NCBI GenBank assembly: GCA_032622095.1
Contig: CP136066.1
Location: forward strand, 190,580,816-190,644,815
Source of the DNA: Siphonodentalium dalli
Taxonomy: Eukaryota; Mollusca; Scaphopoda; Gadilida; Siphonodentaliidae
Direction of reading: 5' to 3'
DNA: 64,000 bases
In this document: piece after piece, positions 21,600-34,500 of the stretch
Numbering within the stretch: position 1 is the first letter of the stretch
Layout of the letters: each line of letters opens with the position of its first letter
Notes under the pieces: model-generated
What the model was told of the DNA's origin: nothing
The model's database searches: none
The model's input: only the letters and a program-made list of their open reading frames with translations
Program-made: the position numbers and the translations under genes

Positions 21600-21870
21600 G
21601 CGCCGGTAAATATTGATTGAGTATTTATTTCAAAAGCTGTAATTTTTTTATTACAAAAGTGGAGACATGGTTTTTTTTAGTACAAAAGCTCCTCACTTTA
21701 CTACAAAAGCTGGCGATTTTATTACAAAAGTGGAGACATGGTTTTTTTTAGTACAAAAGCTCCTCACTTTACTACAAAAGCTGGCGATTTTATTACAAAA
21801 GTGTTGAGGTACTTCAAAGGCTGGCGATTTTTATTTCAAAAGTGGAGACCTACTTCAAAAGTGGTCAGTT
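21600..21870. repeat. Tandem repeat, 71-bp period, of short units
   Basis: The block TTACAAAAGTGGAGACATGG ... CTACAAAAGCTGGCGATTTT occurs twice, almost identical, 71 bp apart (from about 21651 and 21722), followed by further degenerate half units. This is the inverted partner of 18483-18735. Confidence 0.85.
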
Positions 21871-22032
21871 AATTCAAAACTGGACGATTTTCATGATAAA
21901 GTCAACCAGATCATCCACAGCGGCTATCGCCCATACGAGTGCGACGTTTGTCAGAAGAAGTTCGGTGTGACCGTGAGACTGAAGATACATAAGAGAATCA
22001 ACGCTTGTGACCTGATGTGGTCAGTCCAGTAA
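21808..22032 (+). pseudogene. Near-intact C2H2 finger at the end of an open frame
   Basis: An open stretch of 74 codons with no start codon ends at the stop 22030-22032. It contains [20 protein letters not shown], then TVRLKIHKRIN. This is one finger with both cysteines, correct C-x2-C-x12-H spacing and the first histidine, but Asn replaces the last histidine. The part before the finger is translated from the short-period repeat, so it is not a natural protein domain. It looks like the C-terminal finger of a decayed poly-finger gene. Expression is not indicated. Confidence 0.55.
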
Positions 22033-24480
22033 CATGGCAAAATGAATATTTCCTCGAAATTAGGTGACATGACAGATGTATCAATTCCAACAGAAAATAG
22101 TTGGTATATTTGGCCTCGTCTTTGGAGGAAAAGTCCTCTGTCGAACTTTCAAGTCGCGATGTTCATGGTACCAAAAGGTTCCGTCTCATTTTTATAATTT
22201 TATAATCGAATAACAGACAGAGCAATCAAAAATTAAACGCATAACACAATTAGTAACCATCTGAACGCGATTGTGGTTGATGAAGTAAACTAATTAGTTA
22301 TCTTTATCCCCAACCTCCCCTTGAATCTTATCGTTCTTGAATAGCTTTGTATAATATGCTATCGTGAAGGCAATATACAAGTCGCAATGTTCGTGGAGCC
22401 AACCGATTCAGTCTCCTTTCAAAATTTGTACAACGAAATAAACGAATACAAATAATTTCAAATATGAAACGCATAACACAATTAAGAGCAAATTGAACAC
22501 GATTGTGGTTGATGAAGTAAAATAATAATTAGATAACTTTTATCCTCAACCACCCCTAAGATCTTATAGTTCTTGAATAGCTATGTATAATATGTTACCA
22601 TGAAGGCAATATATGATGGTATAATAAGTTATTATTGCTATGTTGCAACTATCAATTTGGGTCAGATTAAGTGGCTACTATAGACAGGGACAGTTGAAGT
22701 GTCTGGTGGACTGATATCTAAATATAAAATACATTTTTTTGACACAGATCAAACATAGGTTGAATTTTGTTCTGATAGGGACATTCTACAACCTGTATGT
22801 TGGTGTGATATTATATAGTGTCGACACTGAGTCATCATGTTTCCGATCACCGCCAACACATAAGACAGCCGAGTACAGAAAAATTAAACTGACTGAAAGT
22901 TTTAAATATTTCCATTCCATAAAATGGAAACAGCAAACGACTCATCATAGAAAGGGTATTTCAAACTAAATATAAACCCAAACTGAATGCGATCCAACGA
23001 CGTCATCCCGTCAGTACCGGAAATGAACTCTACGTTGATATGGACATGGCGTAACAATGACAAATACATTAAAGGTATCTTCGTAATCTGAAGAGCTCAA
23101 CAATGAGCGAAGCCATAATTACAATTAGAAGATAGACATATATCTCTAGTCATGTCAGAAATGATGTTTTCTATATATAAATTGTATCTTTGTATTTCAT
23201 GTTAAGTTATCAGTTCACCAGATACATCAACATTCCCTGTCTATAGTACATCACTTAATCTGACCCAAATTGATAGGTGCAACATTGCAATAGTAATTTA
23301 TTACACTATCATATATTGCCTTCATGACCCACCCACCCGGACCTTGTATCCTGAAATATTGTTGCGACCCCCTCCTCTTGAACACTCTTACAAGTGCAGT
23401 CTACTAATGTATCAGAGAAACACATAATGTATATTATAAACAGGGGCGTGGCTACCGGGCCTCCGCTCTTTGGTGGTAACGTTCACAATGGAGTTTCCAA
23501 CTGCACACCCTTGAACCAAACTAAATTGCCAAGTCCATGAATTAACATTTGCACCGACGGGTTGATGTTTCTAAGGTTATAATTGTTGCCCATTCGAGTG
23601 CAAATATTGGATCAACAGTCGACATTCATATTTCAAAACAATATCATACCAAAATGTAGGTTGTAGAATGTCACTATCAGAAACAAGTTCAACCTGTGTT
23701 TGATATGTGTCAACAATTGTATTTTATGTTAAGTTATCAGTCCACGAGACTCTTCACCCTTCACTGTCTATAGTTCACCACTTATTCTGACCCCAATTGA
23801 TAGGTGCAACATAGTAATACAAATATTTTATACCATCATATATTGCCTTCGTGGTAGCATATTATACATATCTATTCAAGAACTAAGGGCAGGTTGATCA
23901 TAAAAGTTAACTAATTTTTATTTTACTTCATCAACCAGAATCGCGCTCAATTCGTTCCTAATTGTGGTATAAGTTTGATTTTGTATTGCACTGCCTGACA
24001 ATTAGCAGTGCAATCATTTGTATTCGTTCATTTCATTGAATATATTTTGAAAGGACACTGAATCGGTTGGCTCCACGATCATTGCGCTTTGTGTATTGCG
24101 TTCATAATAGGATATTATATACAACTATTCAAGAACAACAAGATCAATGGAGAAATTGGGGATAAAGTTAATTATTTACTTCATCAACCACAATCGCCAT
24201 CAATGCGTTCCTAATTGTGCTATGCGTATCATTTGTGATTGCTCTGCCTGATAATCGACAATAACATTATTTTAATTCGTATATTTCGTTGAATAAATTT
24301 TGAAAGGAGAATGAACCTGTTGTAACCACGCACATTGGAACATGGAAGTTTGACATATGACTTTGCCTCCAACGACGAGGCCAAATAGACCAACTATTTT
24401 CTGTTGGAACTGATACATCTGTCGCGTCACCCAATTTCGAGGAAATATTCATTTCGGCCAATTTCGCCGGTTACTTCATG
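22033..24480. repeat. Inverted repeat of zinc-finger-associated units, centred near 23.25 kb
   Basis: Plus units at 22033-22740 reappear reversed at 23040-23330 and 23700-24480. Examples are CTCGAAATTAGGTGACATGA (about 22053) with its counterpart near 24440, and TTAAGTGGCTACTATAGACA with counterparts near 23250 and 23770. Each of the outer ends contains an open frame starting MNISSKLGD (22042 plus, 24452 minus). The intervening unique part (22740-23040, 23330-23700) holds nothing I recognise. Confidence 0.65.
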
Positions 24481-24489
24481 TGAGTTTTT

Positions 24490-25140
24490 CATCTGACGTG
24501 TGTGTCGGAATAATGATATGGAGGATTTATGTAAATGTTAGCCCAAACTACATTTCCAAGTAACGATGGTTTTGTTGTATATTTTGAGGAATAATACCGC
24601 GTCAGATGAATTCAGCCCAAATATGTTAACAGTTGTCGTGTAAAACATTCGGCAGTAAGTTAGCGTTATTTAGTATTTGTGGATGTCCTTTAACATGGGG
24701 AAAATAGACTACTGCGCTTGAACGAGCATGTGAATTGTCGTATTTAATGTATATCAACTTTATAATCAATAACAGAGGCATTCTCTGTCAAATAAGGTCG
24801 CTCTATTTACGATACCAATTGGGGAACTTTGTGAATTAAATTACGCGTAAACTTAACCTGCTGCAAATAGAAAAGGTGTCGGAATCGGCGTACTCGCCTC
24901 AGGGCTAACTCGCCCCGATCGGCGAGTGCCAATTCGGAATAAAAGGCCAACTCGGAATAAAAGATGCATACGGGGTGTTATATGGCGTTTGGTCCGTTGT
25001 TTCTCAATGAATATTATTGAAATTTGGTGTATATGTCCGGGCTGGGACATGGAATACAACAACGTTTGAATTGTTTTTAAATTTACAAATTTGTTGATTA
25101 TATTCATTTTGTTTTCGTTCTGAAACACACTATAAAGTGT
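24490..25140. other. Gene-free stretch
   Basis: AT-rich. A small GC-richer patch with CTCGCC / GGCGAG inverted motifs lies at 24888-24945. Confidence 0.5.
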
Positions 25141-25144
25141 ATAT

Positions 25145-25450
25145 AATATAATAACGAACACGAGACATACATAATTTATAAACTGTTAACAAAAGATATC
25201 AAATTCAATACATGACAAAGATGACTCAGTGGAGTTTATAAAGTGAACATAAAAACATTGAGGTAAGAATCTTTTTAAGGAATGCAACTTTATTTAATGA
25301 TAATAAACACATAAATTAAAATAACAAACATGAGACATACATGATTTATAAACTGTCAACAAAAGATATCAAACTCAATACATGACAAAGATGACTCAGT
25401 GAAGTTTATAAAGTGAACATAAAAATATTAAGGTAAAAATCTTTTTAAGC
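25145..25450. repeat. Direct duplication, two units of about 135 bp, 173 bp apart
   Basis: The first unit (25145-25281) and the second (25317-25450) share GAGACATACATGATTTATAA, ACAAAAGATATCAAACTCAA and GATGACTCAGTGAAGTTTAT with few differences. Confidence 0.85.
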
Positions 25451-25459
25451 ATTACTAAA

Positions 25460-26180
25460 CCGTTTAGCACAGTCCACTTCACTCATCCGATCATCACTAA
25501 ACTTCATATTTATCTTGATATTGATCTTGATATTGATCTATCAGATGAGAGCTATCAAATTTTTTTTAATTTTATAGGAAAAAATGGTCGCCAGCGGCCA
25601 TATTGCATTTACGTTATATGTTAACAAACATGAACATGCCATTCTGCTGGTCAGTTCAGTTAACTCAATAACATTTACCAATTGGCTTGTACTTCACAAC
25701 ACACTTTATTTCTCGCCAAATGACTTGAAATGAAGCTCATACTGATCATTTTAGTTGCACAGAAATTTAATTCTGATTAAGTAAAGCGAACCACAATTGT
25801 ATTTAAAACATATACAATTTGCTGAATTATGATTTTGCTGAAATAAAATACACAACAGTAATGTAAATTGTGTTTAGTATACCGGTATGTAGAGAGTTAT
25901 GTCTAGATCTGAGTTAACACTATGTGATTCACATTTTCAAAATAGCTAATTACATTTGAGCGTAATGGAATTAATTCCGATTTTTAACTACGTTTAAGCG
26001 TAATTGGCTTATGATTAAGCATAATTAATTTTCATGGCATGGTGGATTCATATGCGTAAGTGCAATTCAGATTTATCATTACGAGTACGACTTGATTGAT
26101 TTACGATCAAGTATAATTGAAGTACGCTTTTTAAGCGTAATTGAATACCCTTAAAGTTAAACGTAATAGTATTAAGCTTA
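25460..26180. other. Gene-free stretch with recurring AAGCGTAATT motif
   Basis: No gene. Between about 25950 and 26180, TAAGCGTAATT-like words and their complements recur irregularly. A small TTGATATTGATC tandem is at about 25515-25545. Confidence 0.45.
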
Positions 26181-26350
26181 AAGGGGTACTGTACGCCAAA
26201 TGTTGTTGTTGGTTTCTATAGTCTCCGAGTCGGAGAATAAGGTAACAATTTTTTCATTATTTGAAAGTCTGTTGTGTACGAAGTAGTGTTACGGATGACA
26301 AATTTACCGGAATGCAAAAATACAAATTGTCGTTGTCGAGTAATTTTTGT
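26181..26350. mobile_element. Left part of the AAAGGGxTACTGTA MITE
   Basis: AAAGGGGTACTGTAC and about 165 bp that follow match 17035-17225, including CTGTTGTGTACGAAGTAGTG. The right terminus is not found. Confidence 0.65.
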
Positions 26351-26414
26351 ACAGTTTTCAACCAAATGAATCAAATAAAAGTTATATTATAGGCATACTG
26401 AAATATAATACCTA

Positions 26415-26690
26415 CTGTTACTTTTGTCCCAGGAGTGTTTCGGGTGGGTCAAATTATGACCCTGACCTGATCTTGACATTCAAAATTGTCAATTCAAGGT
26501 CAAATCGGGTAAAGCCGGGCGGATGTCGACGGGTATTTTTGTCGTGACTTTTGTCCGGGGAGTGTTTTGGACGGGTCAAATCGTGACCCGACATGACGTT
26601 CACCTTTAAAATGGTCAATTCAAGGTTAAATCGCGCAATTCTCCGAAAATCAGAGGGGAACATCCCGGACGAAGTAGGGTCCACCAGCTA
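26415..26690. repeat. Two-unit tandem repeat, period about 125 bp
   Basis: ACTTTTGTCC, GGGTCAAATxxTGACCC and TGGTCAATTCAAGGTTAAAT-like blocks occur twice in the same order. The first unit contains TCAAGGTCA, which is also the consensus of a monomeric nuclear-receptor site. No function follows from that here. Confidence 0.75.
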
Positions 26691-26699
26691 CTATTATAT

Positions 26700-28120
26700 A
26701 TTTCTAGATTTAGTTACAAACTAAATACCTGTATATTGTACAAAGAAATGTTTGACAAATATATCTGTATCAATATTACCATACGGGTCATTAAAATAGA
26801 TACGACGAAACAAATTTTGAAGGGTGCATGGTATCAGGTAAATTTTTATATTTCAAATGATGACAGGAATGCGGAAAGTTGAAGTACCTACGTAATACTG
26901 ACTATCCGAATGAAGAGATATACATGTATATAAAAACCAAAATAGAAGATGACTGCTGGCGACAATGTTTTCCAAAAAAATTCAAAGCATTCGATAGCTC
27001 CCATCTAGTTGTCAGCCCGAAGATCAATATAAAGTGTGGTGACTATCAGATGAGGGATATGACTGTACAGTTGCTAAACAATTCAGTCACGCAAAAGAGG
27101 ATCAAACAGTAAGATACCAAATTGCTGCCTGTGGTAATGTTTTTAACGAAATTCGGGAAAATTAGATTACTCTCACCCTGGTTATCCAGAAGATCATTGT
27201 GGAATCTGGTGAAGATCGGACAAGGGGTGTCGTCTGTAGGATCAACCAAATTATTTAGCCATAAAAATAGTAAAATTCCAGATCACCGCTGGCAGTGATG
27301 TCTTCACAAGGACAGCTTGAGAACAAAACATGGCTCACATCTAGCGGTGACCCAAACTATCCACGTGAGAAAAAGTTCTCCAATAAAAGCTGGCTGCAGG
27401 GTGCGCCAATTGATTCAAATTCTAAATTTAACAGGGCGTACTGCTTGTGGCCATGTTTTCCCCGCATATTTGATAGACTTATGGACAAAACCACTGAATC
27501 CGTTGAATCAATATACATGTATACATGGATTAATTTATATGCATTGTTATACACAGTACTGGTATATAAAGGTACTGAAAATAACAATATTACTAGTATA
27601 CACAAAATAAACCATATATCATGGCTATGGGTTCTAATATCCGAATATGACAGCTGATAACTTGGTGTGAATTGAAGAGTGGTGGTGTCTCAAGCATATC
27701 TAACCCTCCACGTTAGAAACATGCCATTAAATGTCATAAGTATAATCTAGCTTGAGGACAGAAGTTATCCATAAAAAACCCCTTAATTCAACCAGGTCCT
27801 CGCGCGATGTATGGTCGATCACATGATGATCTAGGGGGGATTAGAATTGTTGTATAAAAACAGCACTGCATGTAAATATAAAATAAAATAGTGCTACATC
27901 TTATTACAGATTATTGCCATATATAATCAGTGACTATACAGACAGTCTGACAAAATAAAGTTTCAGTGACACTCTATCCGAAGAGGGGAATAATTCCATC
28001 TGTTACAGTCAATGGAGCAATTATGAATCTGGAAAGGTGAAATTTCTAACTAATACTAGATATCGACATGACGCGATAACATATAACATATAACATTTTG
28101 GAGGCAAGTGTAATTTTTTG
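26700..28120. other. Gene-free stretch
   Basis: Several open frames of 67-120 codons exist (for example 27295-27657) without recognisable domains, plausible splice-bounded coding or matching frames elsewhere in the window. I see no real gene. Confidence 0.45.
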
Positions 28121-28122
28121 TT

Positions 28123-28215
28123 GGGATCGGGTGGGATTCGAAGTTCGGCCCATGAAGGCGAGCGCGCCTTGCGGATCAAAGTCCGACGTCAATATCACAC
28201 GACCACCGAAGCGAC
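28123..28215 (-). pseudogene. tRNA-like sequence with long variable arm (tRNA pseudogene or SINE head)
   Basis: On the minus strand a 5' GGGGTCG can pair with a 3' CGATCCC as an acceptor stem. CGGACTTTGATCCG forms an anticodon-like stem with TTG in a loop one base short. AAGGCG-CGCT-CGCCTT is a perfect variable-arm stem, and TTCGAATCCCAC resembles the B box. The T stem is disturbed by an extra CCGAAC. It therefore resembles a type II tRNA but is damaged. Confidence 0.4.
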
Positions 28216-28219
28216 CCCA

Positions 28220-29990
28220 AAAAGGAAGCTCAAATGGCCGATGTATTTCGACGTCGCACTTAGGACACTATACCCACATTGGCCCAATTGCGACGATGTT
28301 ATTGAGTAATACCTGAATGATATATACCATACTGATTATACCCACATCCCAAGTCCATAATGTTATATATCCACCAGTAATGACCACCACTCAGTACATC
28401 AATGCTACATCGGAAATATGCAGTTCAGTATTATATATACTGTTTAAAATGCGCACACATAACACGATTTGTAGGCTCAGTGGACATGTCGTGTTGTTGT
28501 GAAAGTGTACTATGTCCTGCACGTGGTCTCGTGACGCGTACAACATACAGTAATACGACATGTCATATCCAACGATCAACAAAGCATTCCTAACACAATT
28601 CACTTATGAGATCAGTCTTGTGTATGATGTCCAAAAGCTACATTCTTTATCGTATTGGGCTAAAATTTACCCAAATTGGGTAACATTTGTACCCAACACA
28701 ATGGTGCATATAGCACCACGCGAACATTTAGTAACTTTATACTTTTATGCTGGGTGAAACGTAAGTAGTATACAAAGGGGATTTGTAATTCACTTATACA
28801 TTTTAACCTGTAGTAACCTTCACCTACACACAAACACAATGACAATTCCAGTGGTCTTCCAGAAACTGTGTGGCTACCTTATAATGCATGCTATCAGCAA
28901 AGTACATGGTAATGTCACATGCATTCCAAACATTATTGGGAAATGTAGTTATTGAACAACTGGATGCCTTTGTTCATAAACGTTAATGTTTAAATGTTCA
29001 AATTAAGATAAGTGATTATGTGGCTGTTATTTTACAATTTAACGAACATATGAAGAAAACGAATATGACAAACCAAATATGGTGCAACCAGACCAGGAAA
29101 ATCTGGACAAACGACCCAATGATTATATTACCCCTGGCCAAGTGATCCTGCTAACATGCAACGATGCGGGTATGGCAAACTGATGTCGTTACGAAAAAGT
29201 AACGTTATGTTTCTAAAGTTGTCATTTTCGCGGTGTTTGGCTAATCCGAGCGAGTTGGGAAAAAAAAGTGTATGTATGAAACATTAAAGCAAAAATATAT
29301 TTTTGAAAAATATAATAATAACTGCGCTGATGTTTCTAAAACGAGGCGAATAACCATCTTGATTATAGTCGATGTTCAACTAATACAACAGGTATTAAAA
29401 TATTTCGCAATTTTGAATGTTTGATACGCATAATGGCTTTTTCTGTATATTTTCAGATTATCGAAACACCGCGAATAAGACAAATAAAAAAAGCATATAA
29501 GGTTATTTTTTGTTAACAGCATCATAGCAATTCAACAGGAGCACTTGACCAGGGGTGTATATGTTTGAGTCGGGTTGTCCGTGGATCGGGTGGTACCGGT
29601 CAATGGTTATCTCATTGGGACAAACCATTGTATAATTGTGAATATTTCTCACCTGCTTTCAACTTCACATCTCCTGGATCGTCGCCACGGTTTCCCTCTG
29701 ACATGAAACACGACGTCTTAGCTTGGTCGTATCGGATTAGTTGACACCATGCTGTGCGACAACACATCACACCACACTGCGTTTCGCTCCAGCACGGGGT
29801 GACCGTGCGGTTCCTCGTAGCAACGGGAGTGACCAGCTTAGAATATGTCTTAACCCTTTACCCAACAAACCGGCCAAAACCGGCCAAATAAAGCTTCAAC
29901 AGCCTAAAATATCTTCGGTCTGTCTCAATAGAACCATACAAATATGGATATCATTGGAACCGGCTCCTTGACCACATTGTGATAGTTACA
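28220..29990. other. Gene-free stretch
   Basis: AT-rich. TTAA followed by CCCTTTACC at about 29849 is a piggyBac-like terminus similar to 14869 and 50503, without an identifiable right end. The GC-richer patch 29745-29850 has an open frame with no recognised product. Confidence 0.45.
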
Positions 29991-29995
29991 GTTAT

Positions 29996-30227
29996 GCCCT
30001 GTGCCAATGCATTCTCTTATATATGCGAGTCGACCATAGGTCGCCTCGCATATATAAGAGAATGCATTGGCCTAAAAAAAAATCTTTTTTTAACACTTTT
30101 TACCATTTTTTATTACATTCTTTAACAATTTTATAATTTTTAATGTGTTAAGCCAATGCATTCTCTTATATATGCGAGGCGACCTATGGTCGACTCGCAT
30201 ATATAAGAGAATGCATTGGCACAGGGC
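29996..30227. repeat. Palindrome of palindromes, 232 bp
   Basis: The outer arms start GCCCTGTGCCAATGCATTCT (29996) and end in its complement at 30227. Each arm is itself a hairpin, 30003-30071 and 30152-30220, with about 31-bp stems (CCAATGCATTCTCTTATATA outward, tip at CGACCATAGGTCG). The 80-bp spacer is almost only A and T. A diverged relative lies inside the MITE at 50503-50755. Confidence 0.9.
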
Positions 30228-31108
30228 CCTTCTTTCGCACACGGACATGCTCACAGACAGTCCCCCAACGATCTGATGATTCATCAACAAGCTTGCGAAT
30301 GCCAACGAACAAGCATATATCACCGATTGTGCCGTCATCTTCCAATGGGATTTCAGTGTTACTGCTCACCAATAGTGCTACTATCATAGGTACCACCGAT
30401 GATATGTGGACGCTGTATCGGCAATGGTGCTCCTCGACAATGGTTGTGTTATACGCTCAATATAACGCCAGTGGTGTCGAGATGGTAATGGGTATGCTAT
30501 TGTGTTCTCATTATGGTAGTGCTGCTCACAATGTCATTGAAAAGAACAGACCCAGAATATAAACAACATGCATCTACTGTCCTCATATATTACGCCGGCC
30601 CGAAACGAAGTGCAAAGATAACACGCCATAGATATAGTCAGTTATGGTTAAGGTAGCTACTTGGTGTGACATGTTTTATATAAACACAAAATGTACTGAG
30701 TTGTGATTGGATATATTAATGAACTAACTGATTGTTTCCGAGTCCACTGAATGGTGTGTTGGTTCAAGATAAATACATTTTAATATAATAAACATTAATG
30801 TAGATCTTGAAAACCAAGAAGTATATTACGTCAACGAAATGTGTCAAATTGGACACGCTGCATTGTGAAAGGAATAGCGGTTAAGCGGAATCAACACTTT
30901 ATGATCGTTTGCGATTTCGTTCCGACTCGATTTCGATCGAGATCCGTCTCTATTCCCATTTGTTACGTGATATAATAGTAGTATAACGTTAGTACATTAA
31001 CAAAGTTATTCACGGCGTTCCAAATAGCATAAAGTCGCCGAACAACGGGTCAGGACGATCTTTTTATTACCGGACCGCGTGTGACCATGTCAGAGAAAAT
31101 AACATGCA
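30228..31108. other. Gene-free stretch
   Basis: Overlapping frames on both strands at 30184-30562 lack recognisable domains. No gene is supported. Confidence 0.45.
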
Positions 31109-31543
31109 TTAGAGCACAATCCCATTGTTGTAATCGTTCCCCGATTTTTGATAAAGCACACCAATTCCCAAGGTTGGCAAAGGAATAGTTCCGTGATTAT
31201 CCCATTGTTAGATACACGTATAACGCATAACAGACAAATCGCACAGGCTCTTCAAAATGGGACCATTCCAGTTATTTCGGACATATCTATTTGCATTCAA
31301 CGGCGATCAGTGCATGTTAATCACGTTGTTGGGCGTGGCTAACCGGCTATTGTGTACAATCGCGGCCAGCGCACGGATTGTGCGTCGTGGACAAAACACG
31401 ATCAACGGCACATTTCCAGTTGATTGCATTATGCGGGATCAATTGTGCTCTAAGCCGGTCAGAGCACGCGAATAGTTCTTTACCAGAATAAATCTCGTCT
31501 CCGACTCGATTGATTCTGGTAAAGAACAATTATTGTGCTCTAA
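31109..31543. mobile_element. 435-bp MITE with TTAGAGCACAAT termini
   Basis: TTAGAGCACAAT (31109-31120) is exactly complementary to ATTGTGCTCTAA (31532-31543). A third internal copy is at about 31443. A hairpin GTTCTTTACCAGAAT / ATTCTGGTAAAGAAC lies at 31475-31528. Short ORFs across it on both strands are incidental. Confidence 0.7.
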
Positions 31544-34500
31544 CCCTTACTTATGGGGGCGTTATGTCTTATTAACAACCAATATAATTTACACGACGAT
31601 GACTGTGGCAATACTGAAATGCAAAACAATAACACAATTCCAACCGGTCAGCTGGCGCGCGAGTACACATCATCGGACAACAAGTGAATCGATCTAACTA
31701 ACAGAGTAACATATTCGGTATAGGCCCACCGGCCCCTCGTTGACCAAGTCAGTGATAATAGCATGCTTGTGTCGGGCGTTAATTGTGGCTTACTAGTGAC
31801 CTGCTCGGAATGAGTAACAGCCGTTTGACTTTTAACTTTTCTGCCACAATATATTACCATGGGATGTTACTCATTCCTGTCGTGCCGTTAAGATATAAAC
31901 CGTCAATCATGTTATTTATTGAGTGTAATTGGAGTGTGATTTAGTGTAGAGTATAACGTTGCCTAAAGTTGTACCAACGGCCACACCGACATACCGCTCA
32001 ATAACAGACGCACAGACTACTTTCATTTCTTATATTTATACAGGGTTTTCCTTATTAATTTCTACAAACTCAGATGATGTTTTTCTTCCAAAATATATCT
32101 GACATTTGGATATTATACCATGCATATTCTACCTGTGAATTGTCAATAGTTTATGACGGCATTCTAAAAATAACACGTTCATGTCGTAATTATATTTACT
32201 GCATTTGGTCATCTAGGTCAACATGGTTGGATGTTGGTTGGTTTTATGCTGTTTTCGTTTTGGATATAAAACGCACAACCCAATTGGCAGTTGACCAATC
32301 ACCAGACATGATTTATTGTAACACACACGTTATGTAAGTGTTGTTATATAAGCACATTATTTTGACTACCTATGTTACTGCAAGCCAACATGGGCCACCT
32401 CAATACTGTCGGAAAGGGATAAAACAGTATTTTGATATATCATCGATTAGAATAGTGCACAGACATACGGATATCAACCTACAGTTATAATGTTAAGTGC
32501 TGGCATCAGCAAGTTGTAAATTATTCATGACCACCATTAGTCCACATATATAAACACACTCAGCCCACATCCATAAACTTTCAGACGAATGACATCAACA
32601 TATATCGCGGTTTTTCTAAGAAGGCGCCCCTTTCGTGATCAAATCCAATTTCAAACTATCAACTTGAAGGGAAAAATCATTATTCCTTATAACTAATGTA
32701 TGCTATATTACTATAACAACAACTATTTACCCTTACAATGTGAGAGATATTTTCCAACTATGTACAAAGTGGTTTATTTTGTTTAGGTATGTCGATAGAG
32801 AGTTTGACAGCCGATTGACTGAAATTGAAGTTAGCACTTCCTTATTTAATTGAGTATGCATCATAATAACGATGACGTGTATTCTTATTGTTGACGTCGT
32901 CGTCAATGGCGTTGTCAACGTAATAAATTTGTATTGTTCAAGGACAAGACATGTGTTTTTATTTAATTTTTAGACCTTCTGTATTTTGCTGTATTTCGCA
33001 AAAATATATACTAGCCATGGTTCGCACATTTTGTAGGATAACAAGTTTTGATTTCTGGATTCACATCTCTGCCAGTACCAAGAATATGTGCATGTTGTTT
33101 ATTTGTTCTTCAATGTTTATTTTGATACCGGGACATAATACATATGGAATAAATGTAATGAAAACAGCAATTGGTGACAATTCTATTAACTGCATATGTA
33201 GATCTTGAATATAAACACTGCTCACAAATAAAAAAAAATCAAGCACATCGACCGTACCACTTTACCACTTTACCGTATTTACTACTCGAATCGGGGCGAT
33301 TCTATCGGCCATAAACTAACAAAAACGATTTCGCCATTGGAAGTCAGTGCATTTAATTAATATATAAGAATGGGTGTAGTCAATTTATATATAATATTTG
33401 TAAAAAAAATTACTACTTTGAACAAGACTATTGCCCATTTCTATTTGATCACCCTACCGGAGTGTTTCACATCACTTTAATGGCTGTGAAATTTATGTCA
33501 CCCAAATTTGCAATCATATCGTGTTGTCGTATTGGCTTATGCACATATATGTTGTGTTAGTTATGTTTCTTTATGTCATCTGGGCACTATATCACGATTG
33601 AGACATTCATCCCACTCAGTAGATGAGCTGGACCTGATGAACAACAACATTCAACAACAATATCTTTGCTAGGACATCTCTGCTAACAATCATCACTTTT
33701 ATTTATGTTATGTTCTGGTATATTCAGGTATATTCGTATATTCAGGTATATTAGGAAGTTGCTGTATATGCATGTGAGCATACCGAACCATCTGAAAGCT
33801 TATATATATTCAATCAGGCTGAATTAGCAGGATAAAATGATTTTTACCAGCTGTCTTGACGTAGGGTTTTCAATCAAGTTGAACTTTGAACGTCCTACTG
33901 GTGATTTCTAAATGTATCTAGGTAGGATTATAGTGGATATGGATTAACTAGGAGTGAGGCATTGGATCAGTATAATATACCAGAACAGTTTGGAAAAGCT
34001 TGAAGATGATTGCAATGAAAGTCTGGGGTGGGTTCCAAAACCCTGGGCTGAAAAATATATTGTTTTGCACGAAGGGGGCTGGTGGTAACCCGGAGGGCTT
34101 CAAAAAAAGCCGAAACAATGTCGACAACTTCAAAGTCACGAACAGTTCATGGCATTGTGGGGCACTTTTGTTTGAAATTTTGCTTTTGGTTGCTTTAAAT
34201 TATGCATGCATCGCTGTTATGAATGGATAACCTTACCGCGGTGTTGGTGGCTCACGCGGTATGTTACTGTGGTATTACCAGGGTGACACCAGATATAGGT
34301 AGTCAATTACGTCTTTATGGATAAGTGTATAGAGTGACATATCCATTATTGAGGGATAATTTGGGGATGGCTGTTTATGTTCCGAACGGTGGTGGGCATG
34401 GGAGGGGAGTCAAATCCAATACAATGCCATGAAAGAAAATCTGACGCCTTATGGTGCATTAATTAAAAAAAATTGAGGAGTTTTGTTTGATCCATAATTC

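Noticed and set aside
27295-27657. 120-codon plus-strand frame
   Set aside because: Three overlapping frames on both strands in low-complexity AT-rich DNA. No recognisable motif.
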